A stretch of 40,511 nucleotides of DNA from Bacteroidaceae bacterium (GTDB lineage: Bacteria > Bacteroidota > Bacteroidia > Bacteroidales > Bacteroidaceae): NCBI GenBank assembly GCA_024398665.1, contig JAKSIS010000018.1:1-40511 (forward strand), in the 5' to 3' direction. The position numbers were made by a program, and so were the translations under genes. Positions 22,813 through 32,900 of the stretch are shown piece by piece (position 1 is the stretch's first letter; every line of letters starts with the position of its first letter). The notes under the pieces are model-generated. The model was not told the origin of the DNA, made no database searches, and worked only from the letters and a program-made list of their open reading frames with translations.

Positions 22813-23337
22813 ATGACAGATTTCCTTTCACTCGCAGCAGCCCGCTATTCAGTCAGGTCTTTTTCGGACCGCAGGATCGAACCCGAAAAGCTGGAAAAGA
22901 TTCTCCAGGCCGGGCGTCTTGCACCAACCGCAGTCAACAACCAGCCGCAGGTCATATACGTTCTTCAGAGCGCCGATGCCATTGGGCGCATGAAGACCGC
23001 CACAAAGTACCTGTTCGGTGCCCCGCAGGCCCTGCTGGTATGCTATGACGAAAACATATGCTGGAAAAACCGCCACCACGAAGACGCAGGACGTCCCTCC
23101 GGTGAAGTCGACGCATCAATCGTTCTGACCCACATGATGCTCCAGGCCTGGGAATTGGGAATCGGCTCCTGTTGGGTGGGAGTGTTCGAATTCAACGAAG
23201 TGCGACGGCTGTTCAACCTGCCGGACAACATACATCCGGTGGCGCTCATGCCCATAGGATATGCCGATGAAAAGGGCGTGGCATCAGAACGGCACTCGTC
23301 ACGCAAACCGCTTTCGGAAACGGTCCGCTATCTGTAA
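22813..23337 (+). CDS. nitroreductase-family FMN protein
   Basis: 174 residues with the nitroreductase signatures: ARYSVRSFSDRRIEPEKL near the N-terminus (phosphate and flavin contacts), GRLAPTAVNNQPQ (35-47) and ELGIGSCWVGVFE near 115-127. It ends KPLSETVRYL. The short form is typical of Bacteroidetes NAD(P)H-dependent oxidoreductases. The true substrate is unknown. A GGGACAGTCCC repeat starts at the base after its TAA. Confidence 0.92.
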   Translation: MTDFLSLAAARYSVRSFSDRRIEPEKLEKILQAGRLAPTAVNNQPQVIYVLQSADAIGRMKTATKYLFGAPQALLVCYDENICWKNRHHEDAGRPSGEVDASIVLTHMMLQAWELGIGSCWVGVFEFNEVRRLFNLPDNIHPVALMPIGYADEKGVASERHSSRKPLSETVRYL

Positions 23338-23370
23338 GGGACAGTCCCCGGAACAGTGGGGACAGTCCCT
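23338..23370. repeat. GGGACAGTCCC palindromic repeats, locus 1
   Basis: GGGACAGTCCC (23338-23348) and GGGGACAGTCCCT (23358-23370) begin at the base after the nitroreductase stop codon. The same core occurs at 25669-25712 and 28432-28491. Such GGGACAGTCCC arrays resemble REP sequences mobilised by RAYT (Y1) transposases; no RAYT gene is in this window. Confidence 0.75.
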
Positions 23371-23399
23371 GCCAACAGTTCACCGATTCTTTTTTTCTG

Positions 23400-23407
23400 T
23401 ATCTTTG
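23400..23407 (+). promoter_or_regulatory. -7 element of the bile-acid-symporter-family gene
   Basis: TATCTTTG exactly matches TAnnTTTG, 22 bp before the ATG at 23430. The -33 position holds no clear TTG. Confidence 0.45.
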
Positions 23408-23429
23408 CGCGATTTTTCAAAAAAGCGCA

Positions 23430-24278
23430 ATGATCTGGATTGTAATGCCCATTCTAATAGTCCTGATGTTCATGCTTGGCATCGGACTTGACAGGAATTC
23501 TTTTTCCGAACTTAAGAAACAGCCATGGTCCGTAGCAGTGGGACTGTTCGGGCAGCTGGTCATTCTGCCGGTTCTGGCATTTCTTCTGGGACGGCTGTTC
23601 AATCTTTCTCCGGTGTATTTCATGGGTCTGATGCTGGTGGCATGTTCGCCCGGCGGCAGTTCGTCAAACGTATTCTCCATGCTTGCCGGCGGCAATGTGG
23701 CTCTGTCTGTCACCATGACGGCCTGCAGCAGCATAATCACACTGTTCACCCTGCCTTTCATCATGTCTTCCGTGGCAAACTATGTGGCTCTGAGCAGCGG
23801 TGTAACCATTACACTTCCGGTAGGCAAACTGATGATGCAGAACATTGTGCTCATTTTCGTACCGATGATACTGGGCATTGTGTTCCGGCTGGTAAGACCG
23901 GACTGGGCACACGCCTGTGAAAAGGTGCTGAAAAAGTGCGCCTTCCCTGCCCTGATGCTTCTGGCACTGGTGTTCTTCCTGCAATACACAAAGGAAATCA
24001 TTGCAGATTTCCCCACACTGGGACTGTCAGCGGCCGCGCTTATTCTCGTTGCCATGCTGGCAGGACAGTCTGTCAGCCGTCTGTTCGGATTCTCGAAAGC
24101 CGTCTGCCGCACCATCAACATTGAGATAGGCATGCAGAACGCGGCCCAGGCCATAGCGATCGCAACATCGCCGTTTATTTTCAACAGCGGTGAAATGGCC
24201 CTGCCGGCAATCATATACGCTCTGTTCATGAACGTAATTCTTCTGCTTTACGTATGGTTCATACGCCGGAAAAGCTAA
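23430..24278 (+). CDS. bile acid:sodium symporter (SBF/BASS) family transporter
   Basis: 282 residues with nine or ten hydrophobic helices. Family hallmarks are LMLVACSPGGSSSNVFSMLAGGNVALSVTMTACSS (about 69-103), with the crossover and Na+-site residues, and INIEIGMQNAAQAIAIATSPFIF (about 229-251). It should be a Na+-coupled carrier for organic acids in the cytoplasmic membrane. Bile acids need not be the substrate. Its stop lies 23 bp before the next start, so it may be co-transcribed with the secreted protein downstream. Confidence 0.9.
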   Translation: MIWIVMPILIVLMFMLGIGLDRNSFSELKKQPWSVAVGLFGQLVILPVLAFLLGRLFNLSPVYFMGLMLVACSPGGSSSNVFSMLAGGNVALSVTMTACSSIITLFTLPFIMSSVANYVALSSGVTITLPVGKLMMQNIVLIFVPMILGIVFRLVRPDWAHACEKVLKKCAFPALMLLALVFFLQYTKEIIADFPTLGLSAAALILVAMLAGQSVSRLFGFSKAVCRTINIEIGMQNAAQAIAIATSPFIFNSGEMALPAIIYALFMNVILLLYVWFIRRKS

Positions 24279-24301
24279 TTTTGCAGAAAATAGGCAGCAT
24301 T

Positions 24302-25630
24302 ATGAAAAGATTATCATTATCAGTCTTGTCGCTGGTTATGTGCGCAAGTGCACCGGCCCAGTCGCTCACATTGAATGACGGCGGGATTTCAGTAATACCG
24401 GCCGATGTCACCGTCAACGGGATTCCGGTGATTGGCGTCATTGAGAACAGAAGTCCGATATCAAGGATTTCGCTGTATGACAATGACATGGAAGTGTCAA
24501 AGGTCATTGACGTCAGTCTTGAGGAAAGGATCAGTTCATGCTGGAACGAGGTTACCGATACCCTTTATCCTACAAAGGTGGTGCCGGGCGAACCCTATCT
24601 AAGACCGGGCTTCGGTACCGTCTGGATGCCTGAAACTGTGATATTGGATTCCATCCCGGATCCGGACAGCCTTGCCGTTGTCGTCCAGAGTGTTTATGGG
24701 GGACCATACAGCAAATTCGTGGGTTGGTATGATTCTGCAGGCAGAATGAGCTGCTGTGATTATAGTGACAGCTGGAATTTCTGGAAATATGATACATACG
24801 GAGACAGGTATCCGTATCATTACAGGTGCGTGATTGACGGCCAGTTGTGGGATTACATACAGCCGTACGGATATGATTATCCTACTGACAATGTTACATG
24901 GAACCGTTATGGCGAGACTGTCTATGATACAGCATACGTTGCGGTCGAACCTCTCTTTTTCATGAATTATGACAGCAATTCACTGCCAGCTTCCGATGGA
25001 CTGTATCTGTCACAGAATCTGTTCAATGACGATTCAAAGTGGGAATATGTGGTCCCGATCATGGAACAGTATCAGCGTATCATCGACCAGCCGTACGAGA
25101 GTATCGAGTCTCCTGAGACAAGGATGGTGATGCACAGGTCCGGATATACCGCAGACCGATGCATCGGTTTCAGAATCGTTTCTGAGGACGGCAGTGTGAT
25201 AGCGGAAATTAAAAATGGTCATAATGCCTTTGATATGACACTTGAGAGTGTTGTTCAAGTGGCAGGGAACATCTGTCTGCTTGTGTATGAGGACATTTAT
25301 GACACGGATGGAACATACTCCCGGTATCAGACCCTATACCTGTATGACAAGCGCGCCACTTCTGTCAAGCCCGTAAGCACTGTCAGGCGCCAGGAGCGTT
25401 TTGCCAAGGCTGCCGACGGCAAGGTCGAAATAAATGTTCCTGAAGACATGACTGACAGTGACGTCATGCTTTCGAACATGGCCGGACAGACAGCGGCCGG
25501 ATGTCATCTTGAGGCCGGACAGACACAGACGACAATAAACGCCGCACAATTGTCACACGGCGTCTATACCGTCATGATTTCACGTCAGGGACGCGTTCTT
25601 GGCAGCCAGAAACTGCTTGTCGGCAACTGA
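24302..25630 (+). CDS. secreted protein with T9SS-like C-terminal domain
   Basis: 442 residues from the ATG at 24302 with signal peptide MKRLSLSVLSLVMCASAPAQ; an upstream in-frame ATG inside the carrier gene is rejected. The middle is unusually rich in Tyr, Trp and Asp with no family recognised. The last ~75 residues (KVEINVPEDMTDSDVMLSNM, AGQTAAGCHLEAGQT ... GVYTVMISRQGRVLGSQKLLV) match the pattern of the type IX secretion C-terminal sorting domain, which directs export across the outer membrane. No T9SS machinery genes are in this window. It is convergent with the MG2-type gene, with GGGACAGTCCC repeats between them. Confidence 0.65.
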   Translation: MKRLSLSVLSLVMCASAPAQSLTLNDGGISVIPADVTVNGIPVIGVIENRSPISRISLYDNDMEVSKVIDVSLEERISSCWNEVTDTLYPTKVVPGEPYLRPGFGTVWMPETVILDSIPDPDSLAVVVQSVYGGPYSKFVGWYDSAGRMSCCDYSDSWNFWKYDTYGDRYPYHYRCVIDGQLWDYIQPYGYDYPTDNVTWNRYGETVYDTAYVAVEPLFFMNYDSNSLPASDGLYLSQNLFNDDSKWEYVVPIMEQYQRIIDQPYESIESPETRMVMHRSGYTADRCIGFRIVSEDGSVIAEIKNGHNAFDMTLESVVQVAGNICLLVYEDIYDTDGTYSRYQTLYLYDKRATSVKPVSTVRRQERFAKAADGKVEINVPEDMTDSDVMLSNMAGQTAAGCHLEAGQTQTTINAAQLSHGVYTVMISRQGRVLGSQKLLVGN

Positions 25631-25668
25631 CAGGGCCGTTTCAGGACAGATTCAGATTTTTTGACTAT

Positions 25669-25712
25669 GTCTAATGGGGACTGTCCCTATTAGACAGGGA
25701 CTGTCCCCGTTA
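25669..25712. repeat. GGGACAGTCCC palindromic repeats, locus 2
   Basis: GTCTAAT-GGGGACTGTCCCT-ATTAGAC (25669-25695) forms a near-perfect palindrome. The 23-bp arm 25689-25711 is identical to 28468-28490. On the minus strand the repeat begins within TTTCTAACGGGGACAGTCCC, so the TAA stop (25710-25712) of the MG2-type gene is inside the repeat. Confidence 0.8.
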
Positions 25713-28406
25713 GAAATCCATGTCCATGACATATGGAGTCCCGCCGGCAGTGATGCCGCAGCCACTGACATTGAAATTCGTGGTTAGGGAGTTGTTGTAG
25801 AACTCAATACTGGCCTGCCCGAGAGTATCGGTAACAACATTCGGATTCCAGTATAGAGTCCTTCTGTAATCGACTTCTCCGTATACCGGACCATCAGGGT
25901 ATTCAGGTGAGTAGAACGTGTATGGAGAGGAATAGCCGTCAACCGTTGTTATGCGGCGGTTTATTTTGAAGAGATCCTTACGGGAACTCAATTCGCCGTT
26001 CTCTTTCAGCAGAACGTCAATCATGATTACACGGTCATATCCCGGAATGAAGTTTCCGGTGTTGTCGTTAGGACCGGAATCTCCACTTTTCCTTTTGTCT
26101 ATTTTCTGCTTCAATATGCTGCTGGCCTTCTCTTGAGTGAAAAAAACATCATCATACGCCTTCCCGGACATCCTGTCCATGTACAATGGGGCAAGTCCCC
26201 ATGCTTCCATCTTCAGCATGGGACGGTCATAAACCATTATGCTCCTTATGTCCTTTGTGTCAATCTTTGAAGGTTCCTGAATTTCCGTCCTGTCAAAATA
26301 CTTGCTCTTGTTATGCACATACACGAAGGGCTCCTGTCCGTTTATTGAGATCAATGAATCAAAGCCGTTGTCGTCCATAGTCATTATTACCTGGTAACCT
26401 TTGTCAAGCAGATAACTGTAGAGGTCAATGGAATAATCACCCTTGTCAAGCTCAAGTTCAACATCCTGCGGTACGTCATAGGCCTGGAATGTATAAAAGT
26501 CTATGTATTTGCGCTCTTCATCAATTTTCACTTCAGGCAGCAGGACACCATTTTCAGCCTTGATTATTACGGGAAGCCCGCTGTCTGTTTCCGTCTCAGG
26601 CCTGACAGTCCCTGTTTCAGTCCGAATCAGGGTGTTGCCCACAAATATTTCCTCCCCGGGCTGATAGGCGCGTATGGGGGGAATGATTGAACGCTCAAAC
26701 TTGAGACGTGCAGGTGTACCCAGCCTACGTTCATGTTTTGCAGTGGCACTTATGGTGAAACGGGCCTTTTCGTAGAACTCGGCCCCAATGTCAAAGCCGA
26801 AATAGCCCGTTGAATCTGTATGATATGTATATGTTTCGGTTTGCCTCTTGTCTTTCGGCATCAGACCTGCATTGACTTCAACATCTCCAAGAGGTCCGTG
26901 TCCTGAAGGGTTCAGCACCCAACCGTTCAGTGTAAGGCCCTGCTCCATACGGTGCTTTTCCTGAAAATCGCTTACTCCGGCCATCTGACTCCAGTCGTAT
27001 CGTTCCCATCCCTGAACAAGGCACAGCAGGTCAAGAGCCTGCAGGCGGTCCTCATTGTCCTCATTGAAATAATAGGAAGGGTTCTCGATAAGTCCCTTCA
27101 AGTCCGATGAAAGGAGCAGACAGGTACGCAGGTCATCGCGGTATATGTTGCCATATCCGCGTATATCCCTGACTCCAACACAGAAACGGTCACGGAACGG
27201 AACGCCGTTGCCGTCATGCAGATTGAAACTCATGGTGACTTTCTCAAATGGCCCGTATGACTCCCTGTCAGTTGTAACCTCAAGGGAAGGTCCGGGAATA
27301 TCGGACCTGACATGGTAGAATGAACGGGTTGCAAGTATCTGGCCCGCATTGTTGAACAGGGTCAGCCTGAAAACTCCCTCCGGCATTTTTCCCAGCCCTA
27401 TATTGTGGATGACTTCATCATTTCCGACATCAATGGTTGAAAAGGCCATTATTTCCCCCCTGCATGTCAGGGTCAGTCCCAGAGTTCCGGCCTTGAAGTC
27501 CGATGCAGGGTTCAGGGTCATGCTGATGCTGTCAGGACTGACGAATCGGACCTGAATGGCACAGCCGTCGGTCTCGGCATGGGGCAGATTGAATTTTTTG
27601 GAATTGCCCCCTGCCGTCAGTCTCACGCTGTTGTTCTGTTCCGTGGGGGTGAAGGTGAATGATCCCATGCCGTCATGGACTGTACTGAATGTCAGCCCGT
27701 TGTCATTAAGAACACCTGTAGCGTCAATGCCAAGACCGTTCGCGCCGGTAACCTTGAAGGCCACGCGGCAGGGCCGGTTCAGAATGAGATGACCGCCCTC
27801 GGGATAGAATGTGACGTTCATGTCCTTCAGTTTCGCATCATCGGGACGGTTCTGGCTGACTTCGGCGTATCTGCCTTTTATGACAGGGCTTTCTTCATAG
27901 TAGCCTCCTTCCTTTTCAGGCTTGTCATAAACGGCGAATACGCGTGAGAACACCAAATCCCGGCCAAAGTTCAGCATATAGTTTGTGTATGCCCGCACCT
28001 CATAGAAACCGCTTGGATAGCCCAGTACACCGCGAAGTTCACGTGCCTGCTGTGTGCTGCCGTCAAGAAGCGGGAACGAACCGTCAGCCTGACCGGCTAC
28101 TATCTTCAGTTTCTGCTGTTTGAGGAGCACCCCCTCCGGTGAAACAAGGTCAACGTAAAGCACCCTGCTTCCGGCTTTTTCATGAGTGGACGCATTTACC
28201 ACAAATGCCTTGAACCAAATGGTTTCACCTGTGTAGTACGATGTATTGTCAAACTGCAGGAAGACTTTCTCCTGCGGGAATATCGAGTTGAACTGATGTA
28301 TGTTGCCGGCATAACGCATCAGTTCAGTTTCCACATGGGAGTTTACGGTCTGGCCGAAAGCGGGGAAAGCAACGGCCAGAAGGAGTGCAAGCAGGAACTT
28401 TTTCAT
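25710..28406 (-). CDS. large secreted MG2/beta-sandwich protein with TonB-plug-like segment
   Basis: 898 residues with a signal peptide ending near AFGQT. Residues about 40-160 are a macroglobulin-type sandwich (EKVFLQFDNTSYYTGETIWFKAFV), a family that recurs in Bacteroidetes secreted proteins. Further sandwiches follow at about 195-285 and 375-420, then a carboxypeptidase-regulatory-like repeat (about 505-575). A plug-like part (PFVYVHNKSK ... DIRSIMVYDRP) and a terminal sandwich (YWNPNVVTDTLGQASIEFYN) complete it. There is no barrel. Genes of this type often sit beside M56/BlaR1 or A2M genes. It lies 82 bp after the FISUMP lipoprotein gene on the same strand. Its stop codon is within a GGGACAGTCCC repeat. 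Function unknown; probably a surface or periplasmic structural or binding protein. Confidence 0.7.
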   Translation of the reverse strand: MKKFLLALLLAVAFPAFGQTVNSHVETELMRYAGNIHQFNSIFPQEKVFLQFDNTSYYTGETIWFKAFVVNASTHEKAGSRVLYVDLVSPEGVLLKQQKLKIVAGQADGSFPLLDGSTQQARELRGVLGYPSGFYEVRAYTNYMLNFGRDLVFSRVFAVYDKPEKEGGYYEESPVIKGRYAEVSQNRPDDAKLKDMNVTFYPEGGHLILNRPCRVAFKVTGANGLGIDATGVLNDNGLTFSTVHDGMGSFTFTPTEQNNSVRLTAGGNSKKFNLPHAETDGCAIQVRFVSPDSISMTLNPASDFKAGTLGLTLTCRGEIMAFSTIDVGNDEVIHNIGLGKMPEGVFRLTLFNNAGQILATRSFYHVRSDIPGPSLEVTTDRESYGPFEKVTMSFNLHDGNGVPFRDRFCVGVRDIRGYGNIYRDDLRTCLLLSSDLKGLIENPSYYFNEDNEDRLQALDLLCLVQGWERYDWSQMAGVSDFQEKHRMEQGLTLNGWVLNPSGHGPLGDVEVNAGLMPKDKRQTETYTYHTDSTGYFGFDIGAEFYEKARFTISATAKHERRLGTPARLKFERSIIPPIRAYQPGEEIFVGNTLIRTETGTVRPETETDSGLPVIIKAENGVLLPEVKIDEERKYIDFYTFQAYDVPQDVELELDKGDYSIDLYSYLLDKGYQVIMTMDDNGFDSLISINGQEPFVYVHNKSKYFDRTEIQEPSKIDTKDIRSIMVYDRPMLKMEAWGLAPLYMDRMSGKAYDDVFFTQEKASSILKQKIDKRKSGDSGPNDNTGNFIPGYDRVIMIDVLLKENGELSSRKDLFKINRRITTVDGYSSPYTFYSPEYPDGPVYGEVDYRRTLYWNPNVVTDTLGQASIEFYNNSLTTNFNVSGCGITAGGTPYVMDMDF

Positions 28407-28431
28407 TTAATGATCACATTTTCAAATGCAC

Positions 28432-28491
28432 AATGGGGACAGTCCCTGTCTAATGGGGACAGTCCCTATTAGACAGGGACTGTCCCCGTTA
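28432..28491. repeat. GGGACAGTCCC palindromic repeats, locus 3
   Basis: 23-bp inverted arms 28432-28454 and 28468-28490 (one mismatch) enclose a 13-bp unit GGGGACAGTCCCT that is itself palindromic. The minus-strand TAA of the FISUMP lipoprotein gene (28489-28491) is inside the repeat, in the same TTTCTAACGG context as at 25710. Confidence 0.85.
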
Positions 28492-29919
28492 GAAATTCGG
28501 ATCCCAGACAGGACGGATGGGAACGGAGTATGCAATGCCTCCTGACGGGAACAGGCCGATGCACGTAAACCATTCACCTCCTTTACCGGTAAGGATGCTG
28601 AAGTCATCCAGAACCCCGTAAATGTAATTACTGTACCATACGAGATACTCCCAATGGCGGTAGTAGAACTGCGAGGGATCATACTCATCTTCATACTGGG
28701 TACTTGTGGGTATGTACAGATGCAGTTCTGGAACCTCCCACTTGTCGCCGCGAGAATTGTACCAGGCCGCGCCATTTTCGTAATAGTAGCTTTTCACCCC
28801 AGTATCACCCGTCCGGCCGGTGAACGGCACCCTGATGAAATTTCCGTTGTCAGCCTTGAATTCGGCAACAAACATATTGTCAACATTATAATTGACAGTC
28901 CGGCAGTTGTTTAAGAGCTCCTCCATATCGGCCTTTGTAGGCATGCGCCAGTGACCTCCCAGGCGCACATGCGCCGCGTCATAATCAGTTCCTGCCAGGT
29001 CACCTACCCTGTTGTAACGGTGGTCTTTATCATACCACCAGGGGGCGGAAGAATTGAGAGAATAATCCGGTCTGACATATCCCCAGGTGTAATAGCTGCC
29101 GGACTCATACATGGATTCGGCATCAAGATTGCAGGCCGCCCACTGTATGCCGGACGGCAGTCCCAGGTCAACCTTCATGTCATCGAAATTCCTTGTGGCA
29201 AAGGAGATTCCGGAACCATACACATATTCGTCCCCGACCTTCACATACGGACGGCAACTGTAAACGGTGTTGGGCAAAAGGTCCGTCACAGCGGCTGACA
29301 TCAGACTGTCAGTCACTGTGACAGGCGTTTCAACATCATTGCCGGCTGTCGGTCCCGTAGTGGCCGTAACTGCAAATCCGAATGAACAGTATTCCATATC
29401 CTTTTCCAGAATGCCGGTCAGAAGTCCGTTTACACCTGCTTTCTGAAATCCCACTCCACTGCTCTCCAGACCGGTGAATGAAGGTTTGAATTTGCTGGTA
29501 CGGAATGTCAACGGGCTGCTCATTTCACGCCTTTCACCGTCTTCGGACTTGAAACACACACAAAAATCATATCCGGTATCGGGTTTCAGGTTTTCGATTG
29601 TAGACTCGAAACTGCCGTTCGTTGAAACCGTGCCCTTCTTCTGCACCCGGCATTCCGGCTTGTCATTTCCGGCTTTCCATGATTCAAAGGCCGATGCGCT
29701 CTGCTGGGAGGATTCAGCGTAGAGAACCAGAAAATCCCCATAGGCGGCATCCTTTGCCGTAAGACCGTTGAATGTATAACTGACAGTCATTGTAAATGCA
29801 CTCCCTACAGCTGAAGGGATGTCCCCATCCTGATTCCCGGGGTCGATGCTCTCCTTTTCACCGCATGCTGCAAGGGCAAGAAGCGCCATGCACAAAGAAA
29901 TGTTTCTCATTTTTTCCAT
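28489..29919 (-). CDS. FISUMP-domain lipoprotein with fibronectin-like domains
   Basis: 476 residues from the ATG at 29919; a TTG four codons upstream is possible. Lipobox LAAC gives a lipidated Cys19. Two fibronectin-III-like sandwiches follow (about 35-130 and 140-235, ending ISFATRNF). The C-terminal ~235 residues are a FISUMP domain: VDLGLPSGIQWAACNLDA, ... GGHWRMPTKADMEELLNNC and a terminal IRPVWDPNF. Such proteins are common surface lipoproteins in Bacteroidetes and Fibrobacter with no assigned activity. It follows the BlaR1-like gene by 20 bp, so it is likely in the blaI-blaR1 operon. Its stop codon lies inside a repeat. Confidence 0.8.
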   Translation of the reverse strand: MEKMRNISLCMALLALAACGEKESIDPGNQDGDIPSAVGSAFTMTVSYTFNGLTAKDAAYGDFLVLYAESSQQSASAFESWKAGNDKPECRVQKKGTVSTNGSFESTIENLKPDTGYDFCVCFKSEDGERREMSSPLTFRTSKFKPSFTGLESSGVGFQKAGVNGLLTGILEKDMEYCSFGFAVTATTGPTAGNDVETPVTVTDSLMSAAVTDLLPNTVYSCRPYVKVGDEYVYGSGISFATRNFDDMKVDLGLPSGIQWAACNLDAESMYESGSYYTWGYVRPDYSLNSSAPWWYDKDHRYNRVGDLAGTDYDAAHVRLGGHWRMPTKADMEELLNNCRTVNYNVDNMFVAEFKADNGNFIRVPFTGRTGDTGVKSYYYENGAAWYNSRGDKWEVPELHLYIPTSTQYEDEYDPSQFYYRHWEYLVWYSNYIYGVLDDFSILTGKGGEWFTCIGLFPSGGIAYSVPIRPVWDPNF

Positions 29920-29939
29920 ATATGTCTTCAATGAATGAA

Positions 29940-32900
29940 TCAGTTGTCACCTGCCATCATCCCTATCTCCATAATTTCCGCTTTCCTTCCGTATGCATAC
30001 CAGTTGCCTTCATCATCGGTCTTGATGTTGGGATTGCTCCTGAGATATTCGTATGGGTCAGTTGGAGCCTGAACGCCTCCTATACTCCCCAGAGGGAGAT
30101 TCATGCTGATATGGCCATGTTCTTCATCCGCAATGCTTATGAACCGTCTTTTATGGATGATAATGTAGCATTGTGCCGATGCCAGCCTGTCTATGTCACC
30201 ATCTCCGATTGCCAGCTTGTCCAGTATTTCCTTTCGCTGCTGCATTGTGAGACATAATGGCGAATCCCCGCCGAACAGGTTACTGTCATTGATATTTGAC
30301 AACAGAGCCTTGAGATTCCGGTAATAGGAGAAATAGTTTATGAAGAAATCATTGTCACGCTCCATAAAATCCGGTAGTGTGGCCCTCAAGTTCGCAATTT
30401 CAAGGTTTTGCAGATTGCTGAACTTGAGAGGTTCATGGCAGACCGTTCCTGAAAGAGTGATGCCATCATTATTGAACGTATTCTTGGGCAGAGGCGGGAA
30501 TATGATCTGGAAAGGTGTGTCCACGTTATCGCCGTTACGGTCAAAATCCCGGTCAACGGGAACACCGTCAATGCGTAGCGCTCTGAGTTCAGTACCGTCA
30601 TGGAGCCTGAGCACAAAGTCGCTGCCCACATGTCCCTTGAATGAACGTGGCTCATGCATTATCATGGTCAGATACACAGTGGTCTCGCTGCCTGTCAGGT
30701 CAATTCTTTCTATCAGCACTTCATCCTTCAGGCTTTCATTCACATGCGTTGTCTTGAGACGTGCGCCACTCAACACCCTTACAGTCCTTATATTGTCGAA
30801 ATAAGAAAGGTCATCGGAAACCTGCATGCCTTTTATCACCGTGGCGTTCAGATTCCTGTCATAGAGGTCCACAACCTTCACGTCATCGGGGACAGGCTCA
30901 AAGTGCATGCTCTGCACATATTGGCCGTAATCAGGACTCCAGAACAATGCCTTTTCAAAGCCGTCAAGGCCTTCATATCCGGTCTGGCGGTATCTTCTGT
31001 CACCGGCAACCAGTTCCATCGAACCGAATCCCGTTAACCACAAATCAGATCCCTGATTCGCATTATATACAAAAATCAGTTCATCGGGTGTCTTTACTAT
31101 ATTGATGGAACCGAAATCCTGGGTGTTGGAATTGTAAACCGTTCTGGGATTGGATATCACAGTTCCTTTTTTCAGATATCCCCAACCGACAGCCGTTTCC
31201 CTCTTGTGCAACACATCAATCGCCTTGTCTTCAGGGTAGTCCAGAGACCATTCGCTGCCTTGAGGTATGAGAACAATTCTGCTGGTCGGAAACAGCATGC
31301 CGCCATTTTCATTGCCTGAATAGCCCGATACGAGCGATACCTGAGCTATTCCGCGCTTCCAGGCCGCCTGAGCCATCTGCTCCGCATCGGAATATGGCAT
31401 ATCGACAGGATAGATGCCAACCCCGTGACCGTCAAACATGCCTATCCATTTCTTCATCAGTTCAATGTCACCGGTTACTGACAGGTCACTGATGGGGGAT
31501 TCGTACCTGCCGTCAGCGTATCCGGTACTTCCTATGACATTCCCGTTTTCATCCCTGAACTGATATGGCACGGATTCTCTGATTCTGCGGTTTTCATCCG
31601 ATGAATGGCAGTTCAGTTCAAAGCGGTACTGCCCGCCCCCTTCATCATAGATTCGGGCACAGCGGTACTCAGGCATGAAAATCTTTTCCAGCATACCGTC
31701 ATTGTTGGCAACGGATACTCTGATACCCAGACCACTCAGTTTTTCGGCAAGCGGCTGTACATCGGCCAGGCCGGCAATGTCATACATGTACCGCAAGGTG
31801 ACGCGGGTTATTCCGCCCTTCTTTTTATGTTTCTTCAGATAGCCGGGAACATTGTCCAGTTTCATGTCGGCCGGTTCGGCATTGTCCAGTCCGACCTTGG
31901 CACTGCCGTTGTCGAACACCCAGACCACATGATTCTCGAACTGTTCCGTAACCGGACTGTTTTCTTCACCGTAAACCTTTGTCGCATTGGCAAACAGGAA
32001 CAGACACATGACTGCCGGAATGTACAAAGCTTTGAGACGGTTCCTTCCGTCTGACTGTTTCTTTTCCATCATATCTATTCTTTTTTTAAGGTTTGACTGT
32101 TTGAGCCAGTTTGTCATGGCCATGCCGCGGCTCGATGCGACAGCTTGCACCAGAATCAGTTTGTACTGTGTGTCATCGGCTCCGCTCTGAATCACAGCCT
32201 GGTCCGCCTCATATTCATGAATAACTTCGAATTCCTTGTGCAGCGCAGCGGTTACCGGATTGAACCACTGGAACGCGGTCATCATATCGGCCATAAACAG
32301 ATCAAGCGAATGCAGGCGGCTGGCATGCAGGTTCTCATGTTTCCATACCATGGCATTCTCATGTTCCAGCCATTCATGCGGCATTACGATGAACCGCATC
32401 CAGCTCAAAGGCTGCGAAATACGGTCCGATTCTATCACATCACAGCCGTCAAGCCGGTTCGCGTAACGGCCGGTCCTGATGATATTGAGCATTGATGATA
32501 CTGAAAGCACTTTCCTGACTGTTACAAAAGCGAATCCTATCCAGTACAGCACAAACAGAACTGGTACAATCATATCTGACATACTGCGTCTTTCAGAAAT
32601 TGAAGTGACAGCCGATGCGTCCGGTGCGGGTTCACCGTAGTCAATGTCATCGGACAGGACAGGCAATGCAGGAATGTCCGCCGCCTGGAATCCGGCAGCT
32701 GCGCCGCTGTCATCAGCAGTTGCAAATTCCTCCTGGACCAGCCCTGCAGCGGCCGTTTCAGGAGGATTGTCCACATGTCTTGTGACATGGATGAATGGCA
32801 GTACGAATGAAAGGACAGCTATTGCTATCAGCACCGCCCTGTTGAACCTGTGAAAAGTCTCACGCCCCAGAAGCAGCCGGTATCCAAGGAAGAATACCGC

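Noticed and set aside
23430-24278. Dedicated bile-acid transporter
   Set aside because: The SBF family carries many organic acids, and nothing in the sequence or neighbours shows bile acid specificity.
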